The position numbers and the translations under genes are program-made. Positions 1 through 6,684 of a stretch of 12,834 nt of DNA are shown in pieces. The DNA lies in the NCBI GenBank assembly GCA_002505495.1, contig DAVI01000011.1, positions 1-12,834 of the forward strand. The letters are read 5' to 3'. The notes under the pieces were generated by a model. The model was not told the origin of the DNA. It worked only from the letters and a program-made list of their open reading frames with translations, and ran no database searches. Every line of letters starts with the position of its first letter. Positions within the stretch are counted from its first letter, which is position 1. The DNA comes from Euryarchaeota archaeon UBA59 (GTDB lineage: Archaea; Thermoplasmatota; Poseidoniia; Poseidoniales; Thalassarchaeaceae).

Positions 1-131
1 CGCCAGACATCCATCCCTTTGATTGGATAGCGCTTGTCCACGAGGTCGGCAATCTCCACTATTGCAGGGTACCAAGCGTTGAAGTCGCTCTTTGGTGGAA
101 TCCCTCTCTTGGCGCGGTCAGGCTCTCCCAT
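1..131 (-). CDS. proS: Prolyl-tRNA synthetase, archaeal type (5' end only)
   Basis: This is the N-terminus of prolyl-tRNA synthetase, which charges tRNA-Pro with proline in the cytoplasm. Only 43 codons are visible before the gene leaves the left edge. Reading the minus strand from ATG at 131 gives a basic leader followed by FNAWYPAIVEIADLVDKRYP and then IKGMDVW, with a partial Arg codon at the edge. This matches the family opening, where an FxxWY motif and a (R)YP(V/I)KGxxVWRP motif lead into the class II catalytic core. The start is supported by a strong Shine-Dalgarno AGGAGG at 144-139 with a 7-nt spacer. It lies 54 bp after the small membrane-protein gene on the same strand, so it could be the last visible gene of a coaBC unit. 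The catalytic and anticodon-binding domains lie outside the window. Confidence 0.88.
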   Translation of the reverse strand, partial: MGEPDRAKRGIPPKSDFNAWYPAIVEIADLVDKRYPIKGMDVW

Positions 132-185
132 GAGTGTGCCTCCTATCGTGTTCCGCTTGAAACCTACGCCGGCTGACCGCTCAAA

Positions 186-458
186 TCACCCTTCAACAGG
201 GGGTCGGGATAGGGCCCACAGTGCGACTCCCATCCAGACTGCCTCGAGTACCAAGAAGGCCAATTCCCATGTATGCAAGGCGCGCAATCCTAGGAATCCG
301 GAGCCAACTGCCATGAGCAGAAGGTATTGGCTATCCCTGCTGGAAATGATGCCTCTCGTCTCCATAGCGAAAGCAATCAAGATGCAAATCATCCCGACAT
401 AACCTAAGATTGAAGAATATAACTCCAGTTGTGGATAGGCGATTACATCCCGGGTCAT
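186..458 (-). CDS. Small three-helix membrane protein, CBU_0592-like
   Basis: A 90-residue integral membrane protein of unknown function. Three hydrophobic segments are visible at about residues 14-32, 43-60 and 64-83. The spacing, and the pattern ILGYVGMICILIAF followed by a GxISS turn and LGLRAL, recall the small CBU_0592-type membrane family found in many bacteria; that assignment is from memory of the family pattern. The start is ambiguous. GTG at 470 would overlap the coaBC stop by 8 nt and give 94 residues. ATG at 458 is preferred because GGGTGAT lies just upstream and overlaps the coaBC TGA at 465-463, as expected for translational coupling. Its place between coaBC and proS suggests co-transcription, but nothing links it to either function. 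Confidence 0.72.
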   Translation of the reverse strand: MTRDVIAYPQLELYSSILGYVGMICILIAFAMETRGIISSRDSQYLLLMAVGSGFLGLRALHTWELAFLVLEAVWMGVALWALSRPPVEG

Positions 459-462
459 TGCA

Positions 463-1677
463 TCACCCACAGATTGCCTGTTCGACCATCTCGGCTAACG
501 AATTAATGTCAGCAAGATCCTTCCGTTCACCCTCTGATGGAACCCAAATAGCCCTACGGTCCTGCGAGTGTACCTCCTCCAAGTGGTTGGCCACCACAGC
601 TGTCAGATTATGCCTGTCAATCAGAGAATGCGCCCTCTCGACGAGTTGTTCGTCTGTAGCTCCTGATTCAAGTTTGAAGGCTATTCTGGTCGAACCTTCG
701 CAAAGAGGAGTCAACTCGTCGAGATGTTTGGCAGAACGGGAGAGCTGAATCGACCACTCTTCGGAACCCGACTTCACCTTCTCCATTGAGGGGGCGGACA
801 CACAATAATCGAGAACTGCCGCGCAGTGTATCCATGCATCTGGCCGTAGAGTGGATTCGGATAACTCAATCAGTACATCCAACATCCCATCCGGGGTGAC
901 CTCGTGATGAACGGAGGGTAGAGAAAAGGATGGGTCATGGCTGTAATCACCAGCAACTACTGTCACTTTGTGACCCATTCTATAGAGGTGTTCGGCTATG
1001 AGCCAGCCGGTTTTCCCGGACGATGTATTTTGAATCCAACGAACTGCGTCGAGCGCGCTACGATTGGCTCCGAGGGTGACTACTACTCGCTTGCGGCTAG
1101 CGATGTTCGAATTGATGATGTGACAGAGTTCAGCGACTACACTCACCGGGTCAGGCTGCTTCATTCGCCCCTCCTCTTCAGGTCCCCAAATGACATGATG
1201 TCCATGCTGCTGCAAAGTCTGGCACAGGTCATCGGTTACCGGGTCGTCGAATAGTGAGCCGTGCATACTTGGGACAAAGATAGTGGGTGTCCTAGAACCC
1301 CGACCGGCCGAGAGCGCCATCTGTAGAGGCGTGTCCAAGATCCCGTGAACATGGGCTGCAATGGTTTGACGGGTCGCTGGACTTACAAGAATACCATCGA
1401 AGTGGTCCAATTGAGACATCTCAGGTGACCAATCCGTAAGTACGGGGGTTTGAGAGGCCCATTCTACTGCTAAGGGGGTAATCACCCTTTGAGCCGAGTG
1501 TGTCATCATTACGGTCAGGTCAGCGCCGTGCCTTCGCAATTCACGCAACAAGCGGACGCTCTCCACTGCAGCGATTCCTCCAGTGATGCCGACGAGGACC
1601 TTTCTCCCCTCCAACGCCACCGAACGGGTATCGACATCACTGTCGCGCCTCTCCGCCATCAGTTCGCTGGGCGCCAC
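463..1677 (-). CDS. coaBC: Phosphopantothenoylcysteine decarboxylase / phosphopantothenate-cysteine ligase (CoaBC, Dfp)
   Basis: A bifunctional coenzyme A enzyme. The C-terminal CoaB half joins cysteine to 4'-phosphopantothenate, and the N-terminal flavoprotein CoaC half decarboxylates the product to phosphopantetheine. The length of 404 residues is normal. Residues 25-190 are flavoprotein-like: TGGIAA (32-37), ITPL (66-69) and SPATRQTIA (99-107). The CoaB half (about 195-400) has the nucleotide-binding stretch VRWIQNTSSGKTG (212-224), CAAVLDY (285-291), EKVKS (299-303), FKLES (334-338) and VANHLEE (362-368). The decarboxylase half is odd. The usual PxMN motif reads PSMH (136-139), the catalytic-His region reads MSQLDHFD, and the Cys-containing flap before GRM is shortened to GPEEEGRM. 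The start is GTG at 1677, with GAGGGAG directly before it; ATG at 1659 is an alternative. It heads the coaBC-membrane protein-proS group. Confidence 0.87.
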   Translation of the reverse strand: MAPSELMAERRDSDVDTRSVALEGRKVLVGITGGIAAVESVRLLRELRRHGADLTVMMTHSAQRVITPLAVEWASQTPVLTDWSPEMSQLDHFDGILVSPATRQTIAAHVHGILDTPLQMALSAGRGSRTPTIFVPSMHGSLFDDPVTDDLCQTLQQHGHHVIWGPEEEGRMKQPDPVSVVAELCHIINSNIASRKRVVVTLGANRSALDAVRWIQNTSSGKTGWLIAEHLYRMGHKVTVVAGDYSHDPSFSLPSVHHEVTPDGMLDVLIELSESTLRPDAWIHCAAVLDYCVSAPSMEKVKSGSEEWSIQLSRSAKHLDELTPLCEGSTRIAFKLESGATDEQLVERAHSLIDRHNLTAVVANHLEEVHSQDRRAIWVPSEGERKDLADINSLAEMVEQAICG

Positions 1678-1739
1678 CTCCCTCTTTTGCGCTATCGGTT
1701 GCCGTCAACCTCAAGGACGGACGACTCAGACCGGCATTT

Positions 1740-2324
1740 GTGAGCGAAGAGGGGACCATCGAGTCGGTTCACCGGGCGATGGCTAGCACCGTCCTATGGA
1801 TGTCCCTACTCTCACTGATTCTGCTTTTCAGCGGACTGGATTCCGTGGGGCTTCTCTCCTCCCCCTTTGCTCTTATTTTGCTCGGCATCACCTTCGCGGG
1901 ATCAGCCTACTTGTATCACGGTTTTTCGAATCGAAAACCATGGGCGTTAGGCCCTACCAAGTTACTCTGGTTGTTCCTGATGTCGATGTGTGCTCTGTTT
2001 GGCTTGATCGATGTCTTATCTGCGTTGAATGGAAGTCTTATCTCTGGATTATTGGCAATCATGTTGTTCTATGTTGTCTACACTATGGGGAAGCGATTCA
2101 AGAACTTCAGCAACCCAATGTTTGTAAGCTGGTATTACGGTACTGCATCGGGTGGAATTCACTCACTCTCATTGCTCGAGAATGAGGTTATGGCTTCGTG
2201 CCCTAACTGTCTCTCGATTCTCGCTGTGAAACCGTTCGAACTAACCGCTGACGAACTATGCCCAAATTGTAACGGTCGACTGGTCTCCGAAGAGACGGCA
2301 GCGAAATTCTCCGAAGAGGAGTAG
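1740..2324 (+). CDS. Four-helix membrane protein with C-terminal zinc ribbon
   Basis: Function unknown. The 194-residue product has a short acidic N-terminus, then hydrophobic segments at about residues 17-32, 41-60, 75-96 and 100-116. A linker leads to a zinc-ribbon-like module with CPNC at 154-157 and CPNC at 174-177, the four Cys expected to bind one zinc. The positively charged stretch GKRFKNF after the fourth helix suggests that this end, and so the zinc ribbon, is cytoplasmic. The start used is GTG at 1740; ATG at 1779 (residue 14) is possible and would shorten the N-terminus. I see no convincing Shine-Dalgarno or TATA box for either. The gene is divergent from coaBC, with 62 bp between the assigned starts, and converges on the actin gene downstream. 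Confidence 0.72.
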   Translation: MSEEGTIESVHRAMASTVLWMSLLSLILLFSGLDSVGLLSSPFALILLGITFAGSAYLYHGFSNRKPWALGPTKLLWLFLMSMCALFGLIDVLSALNGSLISGLLAIMLFYVVYTMGKRFKNFSNPMFVSWYYGTASGGIHSLSLLENEVMASCPNCLSILAVKPFELTADELCPNCNGRLVSEETAAKFSEEE

Positions 2325-2490
2325 GCATCGCCGCTTCGGTGGTAGAGTTGTTTGTTATCGCTACGAGCCCGACCGACTGACCGCTTAGTGAGGATTCCCT
2401 TTCGAAAAGAACGAGGGCTTCAAACCCTAAGGAAACGAAAACCTTCCAAGAGCCGATGGCGTAGGCAATGTCCTCAAAGCAAGAGAAAAC
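2325..2490. other. Convergent intergenic region without a recognisable gene
   Basis: This 166-bp gap lies between the 3' ends of two converging genes. It holds only a weak stem (AGGG 2414-2417 with CCCT 2425-2428) and short T-rich runs on each outgoing strand, such as TTGTTTGTT at about 2348-2356 on plus and GTTTTCTCTTG near 2480-2490 on minus. These could serve archaeal U-tract termination. I find no tRNA, no clear C/D-box pair and no repeat. Confidence 0.3.
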
Positions 2491-3525
2491 TCACAAGTCA
2501 GAGATTGTGAGGTTCTTCCAGTACTCCTCAGGAACCTCTTGCCCGAGCCGAAGGGCGCCAAGGGCGCCGAGTTGAACCGGGTCCTCTACAATGTGAACTT
2601 CGATTTCACCGAGGTCGGCAAGTCTGTCCTGGATTGTGGCACCCAAGCCTCGAATGCCGGAGCCCCCACCGGCCAAGATGATGTTCTGGCGGAATGCGTC
2701 GTGGTATTCTGGGTTGGATTCGGCGATCAGCGCCTTGATGTTTTCCACTATCGGGTCAACAATCGACTCACAGGCAATCTGCATACAGTCGGTAATATCG
2801 AGGGACATCGCCTTGCCTTCGATTGAAAAATCAACGATGATGGGGTCTTCCGGTGGGGAGGCGCCCGTGTAGGACTCCGCCTCCTTCCACCGCCTTGCCA
2901 TGTCTTTGGTAATCTGAGCGCCGGTGTACTTCTTCTGGATTTCAGTGATGAGCGTATTATCGATTCTGTCTCCTGACATGCTGATGTGGAGTTGGTCCTC
3001 AGGACCGGGGATGGTTCCATAGACCCTGCAGATATCGGTTGTCCCCGCTCCGATATCGACGACCAGAGTGTGGTCGAGCATGTCCAATGCGTAGGCTACT
3101 GCGAATGGTTCAGAAATGATCATGCATGCGTTGACCGTTCCAGCAGCCGCATCGAAAATTGCTGTCTTGTCGACATGGCTAGCTTCAGCAGGTGCTCCGA
3201 TGACCGCCACCACTCGGCCGTATTCCTCTGGGTCGGAGAGGTTGATCATGTGGTTGATGAAGTGAGCGATGAACTTCTTGTCCTCTGGAGTGTCCTTGAT
3301 TACGCCGTGCTCGAGAGGTCGGTAGAGATTCAGCGCCAACCGATTCTTCAGTGCTTCCTCGCCAAAGAGCACATCGCGTCGGAGGAAGTTCTTGGCAATG
3401 GAATCCTTCGGGGTTCCAATCACTGTCAGGACCTGTTCCTCGTGCCCCTTGTTCGACACCACCACAGAGCGGAAGGTTCCCAAGTCAACACCAATGTAGA
3501 GTGTGTCATCTGCCAATCCAATCAC
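2491..3525 (-). CDS. MamK-like actin-family ATPase (actin/Hsp70 fold)
   Basis: A filament-forming actin-like ATPase by homology. The 344-residue length fits MreB/MamK. Actin-fold signatures are in order: phosphate-1 loop GVDLGT (12-17), phosphate-2 loop VVDIGAGTTDIC (about 155-166) and the adenosine motif LAGGGSGIRGL (about 284-294). Beyond the general actin pattern, several stretches match bacterial MamK as I remember it: VIGAPAEAS, SEPFAVAYALD, GTIPGPEDQ directly after the phosphate-2 strand, ESNPEYHDAFRQNIILAGGG, and a C-terminal (V/L)PxxYWxxL. MamK organises magnetosomes in magnetotactic bacteria, but no other magnetosome gene is here, so the cargo or role is unknown. The start is GTG at 3525, with a TTAATAT box at 3559-3553, right for a near-leaderless transcript. 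It lies 69 bp after the double zinc-ribbon gene on the same strand. An MreB-like shape protein is the main alternative label. Confidence 0.85.
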   Translation of the reverse strand: MIGLADDTLYIGVDLGTFRSVVVSNKGHEEQVLTVIGTPKDSIAKNFLRRDVLFGEEALKNRLALNLYRPLEHGVIKDTPEDKKFIAHFINHMINLSDPEEYGRVVAVIGAPAEASHVDKTAIFDAAAGTVNACMIISEPFAVAYALDMLDHTLVVDIGAGTTDICRVYGTIPGPEDQLHISMSGDRIDNTLITEIQKKYTGAQITKDMARRWKEAESYTGASPPEDPIIVDFSIEGKAMSLDITDCMQIACESIVDPIVENIKALIAESNPEYHDAFRQNIILAGGGSGIRGLGATIQDRLADLGEIEVHIVEDPVQLGALGALRLGQEVPEEYWKNLTISDL

Positions 3526-3552
3526 CGTCGAGTCACGTCCGGCACCGCCGGC

Positions 3553-3559
3553 ATATTAA
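3553..3559 (-). promoter_or_regulatory. Putative TATA box for the actin-like gene
   Basis: The minus strand reads GGTTAATATGCC here. The box centre is about 31 nt before the GTG at 3525, so transcription would begin within a few bases of the start codon. No Shine-Dalgarno is seen before that GTG. Based on sequence pattern and spacing only. Confidence 0.45.
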
Positions 3560-3594
3560 CCATACCCATTCAATTGCTCACCAATTGCCCGCGG

Positions 3595-4623
3595 TCACAC
3601 CCACATTTCGCAGCCGCTGCAGTACCAAGCGTCATGTTCTGTGTAGAGGGGAACCGCCTTCCCACACCCGGTGCACTCCTTGAGGACGCTGTCGCCGAAG
3701 AGTGTCAAGATGATCTTCATGTGGCGCTCCTCGCTGATGGAGAGATGCTGTCTCATAGCCCATAGGAGTTGGTCTTCACTTGGAGTGATGATTCCGTCAC
3801 TCAACATTAACTCAACAGCTGCTTGATAGTCCGATTCAATGCTCATTGCAGCCGCATCCAAAGTGACTCCGTCTTTCTCTGCAACTAAATCCTTGTCACC
3901 AGGGTCATCTACGAAGAGAACCAAAGCCTTGGGGTCGAGAGAGGAGTCCCTAAGTTCAAAAATGACTGTGTTCCCTTCCGAGTAAGCGTGAACTAACTCA
4001 CTCTCTTTGTTGATGATGGTCGCTATGTTCCGAGCAGTCTCGTCTCCATTTCGACCGCGGCGCCAACCTCTACCATCACCAGAATCATAGCCATAGAATT
4101 CTGTTCCGAGACCCGGATATTCTACTCGAACCTCCTCTCCTCCGTCGAAGTCGTTGTTCACGATGGTCAATTTCCCAACATCTGTGTTGATGATGTTGTC
4201 GTCTTCATCGAAGTTGATGATGAGGGGTTTGCGCTCAGCCTCGGCAGCATTGTAATGACCGTGCATCCCATCAATCCACTTGTCCTGTAGCCTTCCGAGG
4301 CTAGATTCCTGTTCCTCTGTGAGATGTTGTTCGATTCCGAGCACCCTCGATATTCCAGTCCCACTCTCTAGTTCAGAACGGAACTTCTCAACCATCTGCG
4401 CATCTTTCTCAACAGTTTCGAAATTCCTTTGTTTCTTTTTGGTTGAAAAATTAGGGTCCTTCCACTCGTAGTTACAGCGGATGCAGGAAAAGTAGCCGTC
4501 CAAGGATGATGGGCCAGCATCACCACCACAACGGGCACAGTCTCCCTCGTCACTCACAGAGAGGTTGTCCTTTGAATCTCTACCGCCTTGGGTGCCAATG
4601 AACGGGCGCTTCCGGAATGCCAT
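3595..4623 (-). CDS. Protein with zinc ribbons at both ends and a TerB-like helical segment
   Basis: I do not recognise this as a named family. The 342-residue product has a four-Cys zinc ribbon near the N-terminus (Cys29, Cys32, Cys47, Cys50; CARC...CIRC) and another at the extreme C-terminus (Cys317, Cys320, Cys335, Cys338; CTGC...CSGC). A charged helical region (about 60-130) is followed by a beta-rich middle (about 130-255) and a short helical segment, AVELMLSDGIITPSEDQLL at about 269-287. The DGxIxxxE pattern in that segment resembles TerB-like acidic helices. No signal peptide or membrane segment is visible, so it is probably cytosolic. ATG at 4623 is preferred over the upstream TTG at 4671: it gives the basic start MAFRKRPF and has a TATA-like box 27 nt upstream. 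It sits between the thiolase and the actin gene, which suggests a link to the actin. Confidence 0.72.
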   Translation of the reverse strand: MAFRKRPFIGTQGGRDSKDNLSVSDEGDCARCGGDAGPSSLDGYFSCIRCNYEWKDPNFSTKKKQRNFETVEKDAQMVEKFRSELESGTGISRVLGIEQHLTEEQESSLGRLQDKWIDGMHGHYNAAEAERKPLIINFDEDDNIINTDVGKLTIVNNDFDGGEEVRVEYPGLGTEFYGYDSGDGRGWRRGRNGDETARNIATIINKESELVHAYSEGNTVIFELRDSSLDPKALVLFVDDPGDKDLVAEKDGVTLDAAAMSIESDYQAAVELMLSDGIITPSEDQLLWAMRQHLSISEERHMKIILTLFGDSVLKECTGCGKAVPLYTEHDAWYCSGCEMWV

Positions 4624-4647
4624 CGGGCAGATGGCCTCCGCCGACCC

Positions 4648-4653
4648 AAATAG
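4648..4653 (-). promoter_or_regulatory. Putative TATA-like box for the double zinc-ribbon gene
   Basis: The minus strand reads CTATTTGGG, centred 27 nt before ATG 4623, the distance expected for a leaderless archaeal transcript. A GGAGG at about 4639-4635 is 11 nt from the ATG, which is long for a Shine-Dalgarno. Weak match to the consensus; the spacing is the main support. Confidence 0.33.
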
Positions 4654-4674
4654 GAGTTCCGCTGAAATCAAAGA

Positions 4675-5820
4675 TTACGATTGCCATGATTCGAGGATTG
4701 TGGCAATGCCAATTCCGCCACCAATGCACATCGTTGCGAGTGCATATTGCCCCCCTACTCTACCGAGTAGACTCGCTGCTTTCCCGGTTATTCTGGCTCC
4801 GCTGGCACCGAGAGGGTGCCCGATGGCGAGGGCACCGCCATCAATGTTGACGCGGGGGTCATCGTCTTGGAGTCCAAGATCGGACAGGACTGCGATGGAT
4901 TGAGCGGAAAACGCCTCATTCAATTCGATGACTGATACATCATCAAGACCGATACCAGCGCGTGAAAGGGCTTTCTGAGTAGCTGGAACAGGGCCTATCC
5001 CCATTATTTCAGGGGGCACCCCGGCTACCGCGGTGCTGACGATTGAGGCTAGGGGCGTTATTCCCGACTCGAGAGCGAAATCCTCCGAACAGACGAGGAG
5101 AAATGCTGCGCCATCGGTTAGCGGGGAAGATGTAGCAGCGGTAACTGACCCTTCTGCATCAAAAGCTGGTTTCAACCCAGCCATCGCCTCAAGCGTGGTG
5201 CCCGGCCTGATGCAGCCGTCAGAGTGAACCTCTCCTCCCGGAGTTGTGATGGACACCAACTCGTCATCAAAGTGGCCGGCTGAGCCAGCCCGGGAAGCCT
5301 TCTGGTGACTTCTAAGCGCAAACTCCTCCTGCCTTCCTCTGTCGATGGAATGGCTTACCGCCAAATTCTCTGCGGTCATTCCCATCGCAATGTACGCCTC
5401 CGGAAACCTTCCTTCAAGAGCGGGGTGAGGGGAACGATTGAAGCCACCCCGCTGAACCCGAGACATAGACTCTACACCGCCACACAGAAAGCAATCTCCT
5501 GATCCCATGTTCAAGGCACCCGCAGCGCTGTGAATCACCTGCATCGAAGAACCACACAGCCGATTGGTGGTCATTCCAGGCACTGAGGTCGGGAGCCCGC
5601 TCATGTAGGTGAGGATTCGCCCGAGGTTGAGCCCTTGTTCACCCTCAGGATAGGCGCAGCCGAGCATCAGGTCTTCGACATAGTCGCCGGAAACCCCGGT
5701 TCTAGAGAGAGTTTCCTTAGCAACTTGAGATGCGAAGTCCTCGGGCCTGACATCCACCAAAGTACCCTTGTGGGCAGGCTGGAAAGGTGAGCGGGTGAAG
5801 CCTGCAATTACGGCCCGCAT
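4675..5820 (-). CDS. Acetyl-CoA acyltransferase / thiolase
   Basis: A thiolase, which cleaves 3-ketoacyl-CoA with CoA or condenses two acetyl-CoA; cytosolic. Catalytic features are complete in the 381-residue product: nucleophile Cys89 in NRLCGSSMQ, NEAF at 301-304, His335 in GHPLGASGARI, and the second catalytic Cys365 in CIGGGIG. The substrate-domain motif SSPLTDGAAF is also present. The LTDGA motif and RPGTTLEAMAGLKPAF resemble degradative, FadA-type thiolases, but sequence alone does not separate beta-oxidation from acetoacetyl-CoA synthesis. ATG at 5820 begins MRAVIAGFTRSPF, the normal family N-terminus, and has an A/T-rich box at the leaderless distance. An in-frame ATG at 5901 would add 27 atypical residues and is rejected. 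No HMG-CoA synthase or DUF35-type partner lies beside it, unlike many archaeal mevalonate-pathway thiolases. Confidence 0.9.
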   Translation of the reverse strand: MRAVIAGFTRSPFQPAHKGTLVDVRPEDFASQVAKETLSRTGVSGDYVEDLMLGCAYPEGEQGLNLGRILTYMSGLPTSVPGMTTNRLCGSSMQVIHSAAGALNMGSGDCFLCGGVESMSRVQRGGFNRSPHPALEGRFPEAYIAMGMTAENLAVSHSIDRGRQEEFALRSHQKASRAGSAGHFDDELVSITTPGGEVHSDGCIRPGTTLEAMAGLKPAFDAEGSVTAATSSPLTDGAAFLLVCSEDFALESGITPLASIVSTAVAGVPPEIMGIGPVPATQKALSRAGIGLDDVSVIELNEAFSAQSIAVLSDLGLQDDDPRVNIDGGALAIGHPLGASGARITGKAASLLGRVGGQYALATMCIGGGIGIATILESWQS

Positions 5821-5844
5821 AGCACTGCCACATGGCGCGCTGTC

Positions 5845-5850
5845 ATAATC
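5845..5850 (-). promoter_or_regulatory. Putative TATA-like box for the thiolase gene
   Basis: The minus strand reads TGATTATGACA. The A/T core is centred about 27 nt before ATG 5820, with no Shine-Dalgarno between, so the transcript is probably leaderless. This also supports choosing 5820 over the upstream ATG. Confidence 0.38.
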
Positions 5851-5927
5851 ATTGACGAAAGACGAGGAGAGCAATCGGCAACTGTTGACCGAGGGGTTCA
5901 TGAACGGTGCGTCGGTCGCCGCCTCCG

Positions 5928-6614
5928 ATGATAAGAGAGTGTCACCTCCACGGTCACTTCGAAGGACAACTTTGCCCCGCTTGCAACAGCGAAGGAAAGT
6001 TCGTCATGAACGATAGAGAACGAGACCAAATCGCTCGACGGATGGCTGGAATTCTTCGCCATTTCCCCGAGAAGTTTGACTTGGACATGGACATCAACGG
6101 CTGGGTCAGCGTTCGTGAGTTGTCGACAGCCATTGCAAGGAAGGACCGTCGCAAGCATTGGCTCCGAGACAGGCACATCGAGGCGATTGTCAACACCGAC
6201 CCTAAGGGTAGGTACGAAGTTCGAGGAGGAAGCGTTCGCGCCACCTACGCCCACACTGTGGAAATTGAGTTGGATCTCCCTACCGAAAACATCCCAGAGT
6301 TGCTCTACTACCCGTGTGCGCCGGATGAGTTGGACATTCACCTTGAAGCTGGCATCTCTCCTGGTTCCCGAAAATGGGTGCACCTCTCCAAGACCATCAC
6401 CACCGCTGCAAATGCCGGCCACGTTCACCACCATCGCCCTGTAATCCTAGAAATAGACACCATACAGATGCAGGCCAACGGAGACATCGTCTATCATGCT
6501 GGAACCACAGTCTATCTGACTGAAAGTGTGGACGGCACATATTGTGCACTTATCGAAGAGAACAATGTTGAGTACGATTTGATGCTCAAACAGTGGGCTG
6601 AAGAAGAAGAGTGA
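5928..6614 (+). CDS. kptA: RNA 2'-phosphotransferase (Tpt1/KptA family)
   Basis: Transfers the 2'-phosphate at an RNA splice junction to NAD+, releasing ADP-ribose 1'',2''-cyclic phosphate. In eukaryotes this finishes tRNA splicing; in archaea the physiological RNA is less clear. The 228-residue product opens with a Cys/His zinc-finger motif, CHLHGHFEGQLCPAC (residues 5-19), seen in archaeal members. The winged-helix part carries LRHFP (Arg44, His45) and GWVSVREL. The ADP-ribosyltransferase part carries VRATYAHTVE (Arg104), a KWVHLS motif (149-154) and PVILEID (171-177). The tail has YHAGTTVYLTESV. The fourth catalytic Arg of the family is uncertain, since HHHRPVIL stands where RHGKPVVL is usual. 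ATG at 5928 is preferred over GTG at 5907 because it places the zinc finger at the N-terminus. It is divergent from the thiolase, with 107 bp between starts. Confidence 0.9.
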   Translation: MIRECHLHGHFEGQLCPACNSEGKFVMNDRERDQIARRMAGILRHFPEKFDLDMDINGWVSVRELSTAIARKDRRKHWLRDRHIEAIVNTDPKGRYEVRGGSVRATYAHTVEIELDLPTENIPELLYYPCAPDELDIHLEAGISPGSRKWVHLSKTITTAANAGHVHHHRPVILEIDTIQMQANGDIVYHAGTTVYLTESVDGTYCALIEENNVEYDLMLKQWAEEEE

Positions 6615-6635
6615 GACTTTCACGCTCTGCTTTTG

Positions 6636-6664
6636 CGGGTTCTCCTCGAATAATCGAGTTCCCG
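6636..6664. terminator. Hairpin between convergent genes, possible bidirectional terminator
   Basis: An inner stem, CTCGA 6645-6649 with TCGAG 6654-6658 (loop ATAA), sits inside an outer CGGG 6636-6639 / CCCG 6661-6664 pairing. It lies in the 70-bp gap between the stops of kptA and the small zinc-ribbon gene. There is no long T tract after it, so a terminator role is only inferred from position. Confidence 0.3.
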
Positions 6665-6684
6665 TGATAGGGTTGGGTCAGTGC

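Noticed and set aside
2401..2440. tRNA-like T-arm (GGGCTTCAAACCCT) in the 2325-2490 gap
   Set aside because: The loop is out of register with a T-arm, and no acceptor stem, D-arm or anticodon arm can be paired around it.
2986..3765. A 259-codon plus-strand open frame
   Set aside because: It is antisense to the actin and double zinc-ribbon genes, spans their junction, has no domain pattern, and is rich in Cys, His and Arg as expected of a shadow frame.
2491..5820. Magnetosome island
   Set aside because: Only a MamK-like actin is present; no MamA, MamB, MamM, MamE or other magnetosome-type gene is visible in the window.
5821..5901. Thiolase start at ATG 5901
   Set aside because: The 27 extra residues do not resemble the family N-terminus and would cover the promoter-like box; ATG 5820 gives the normal opening.
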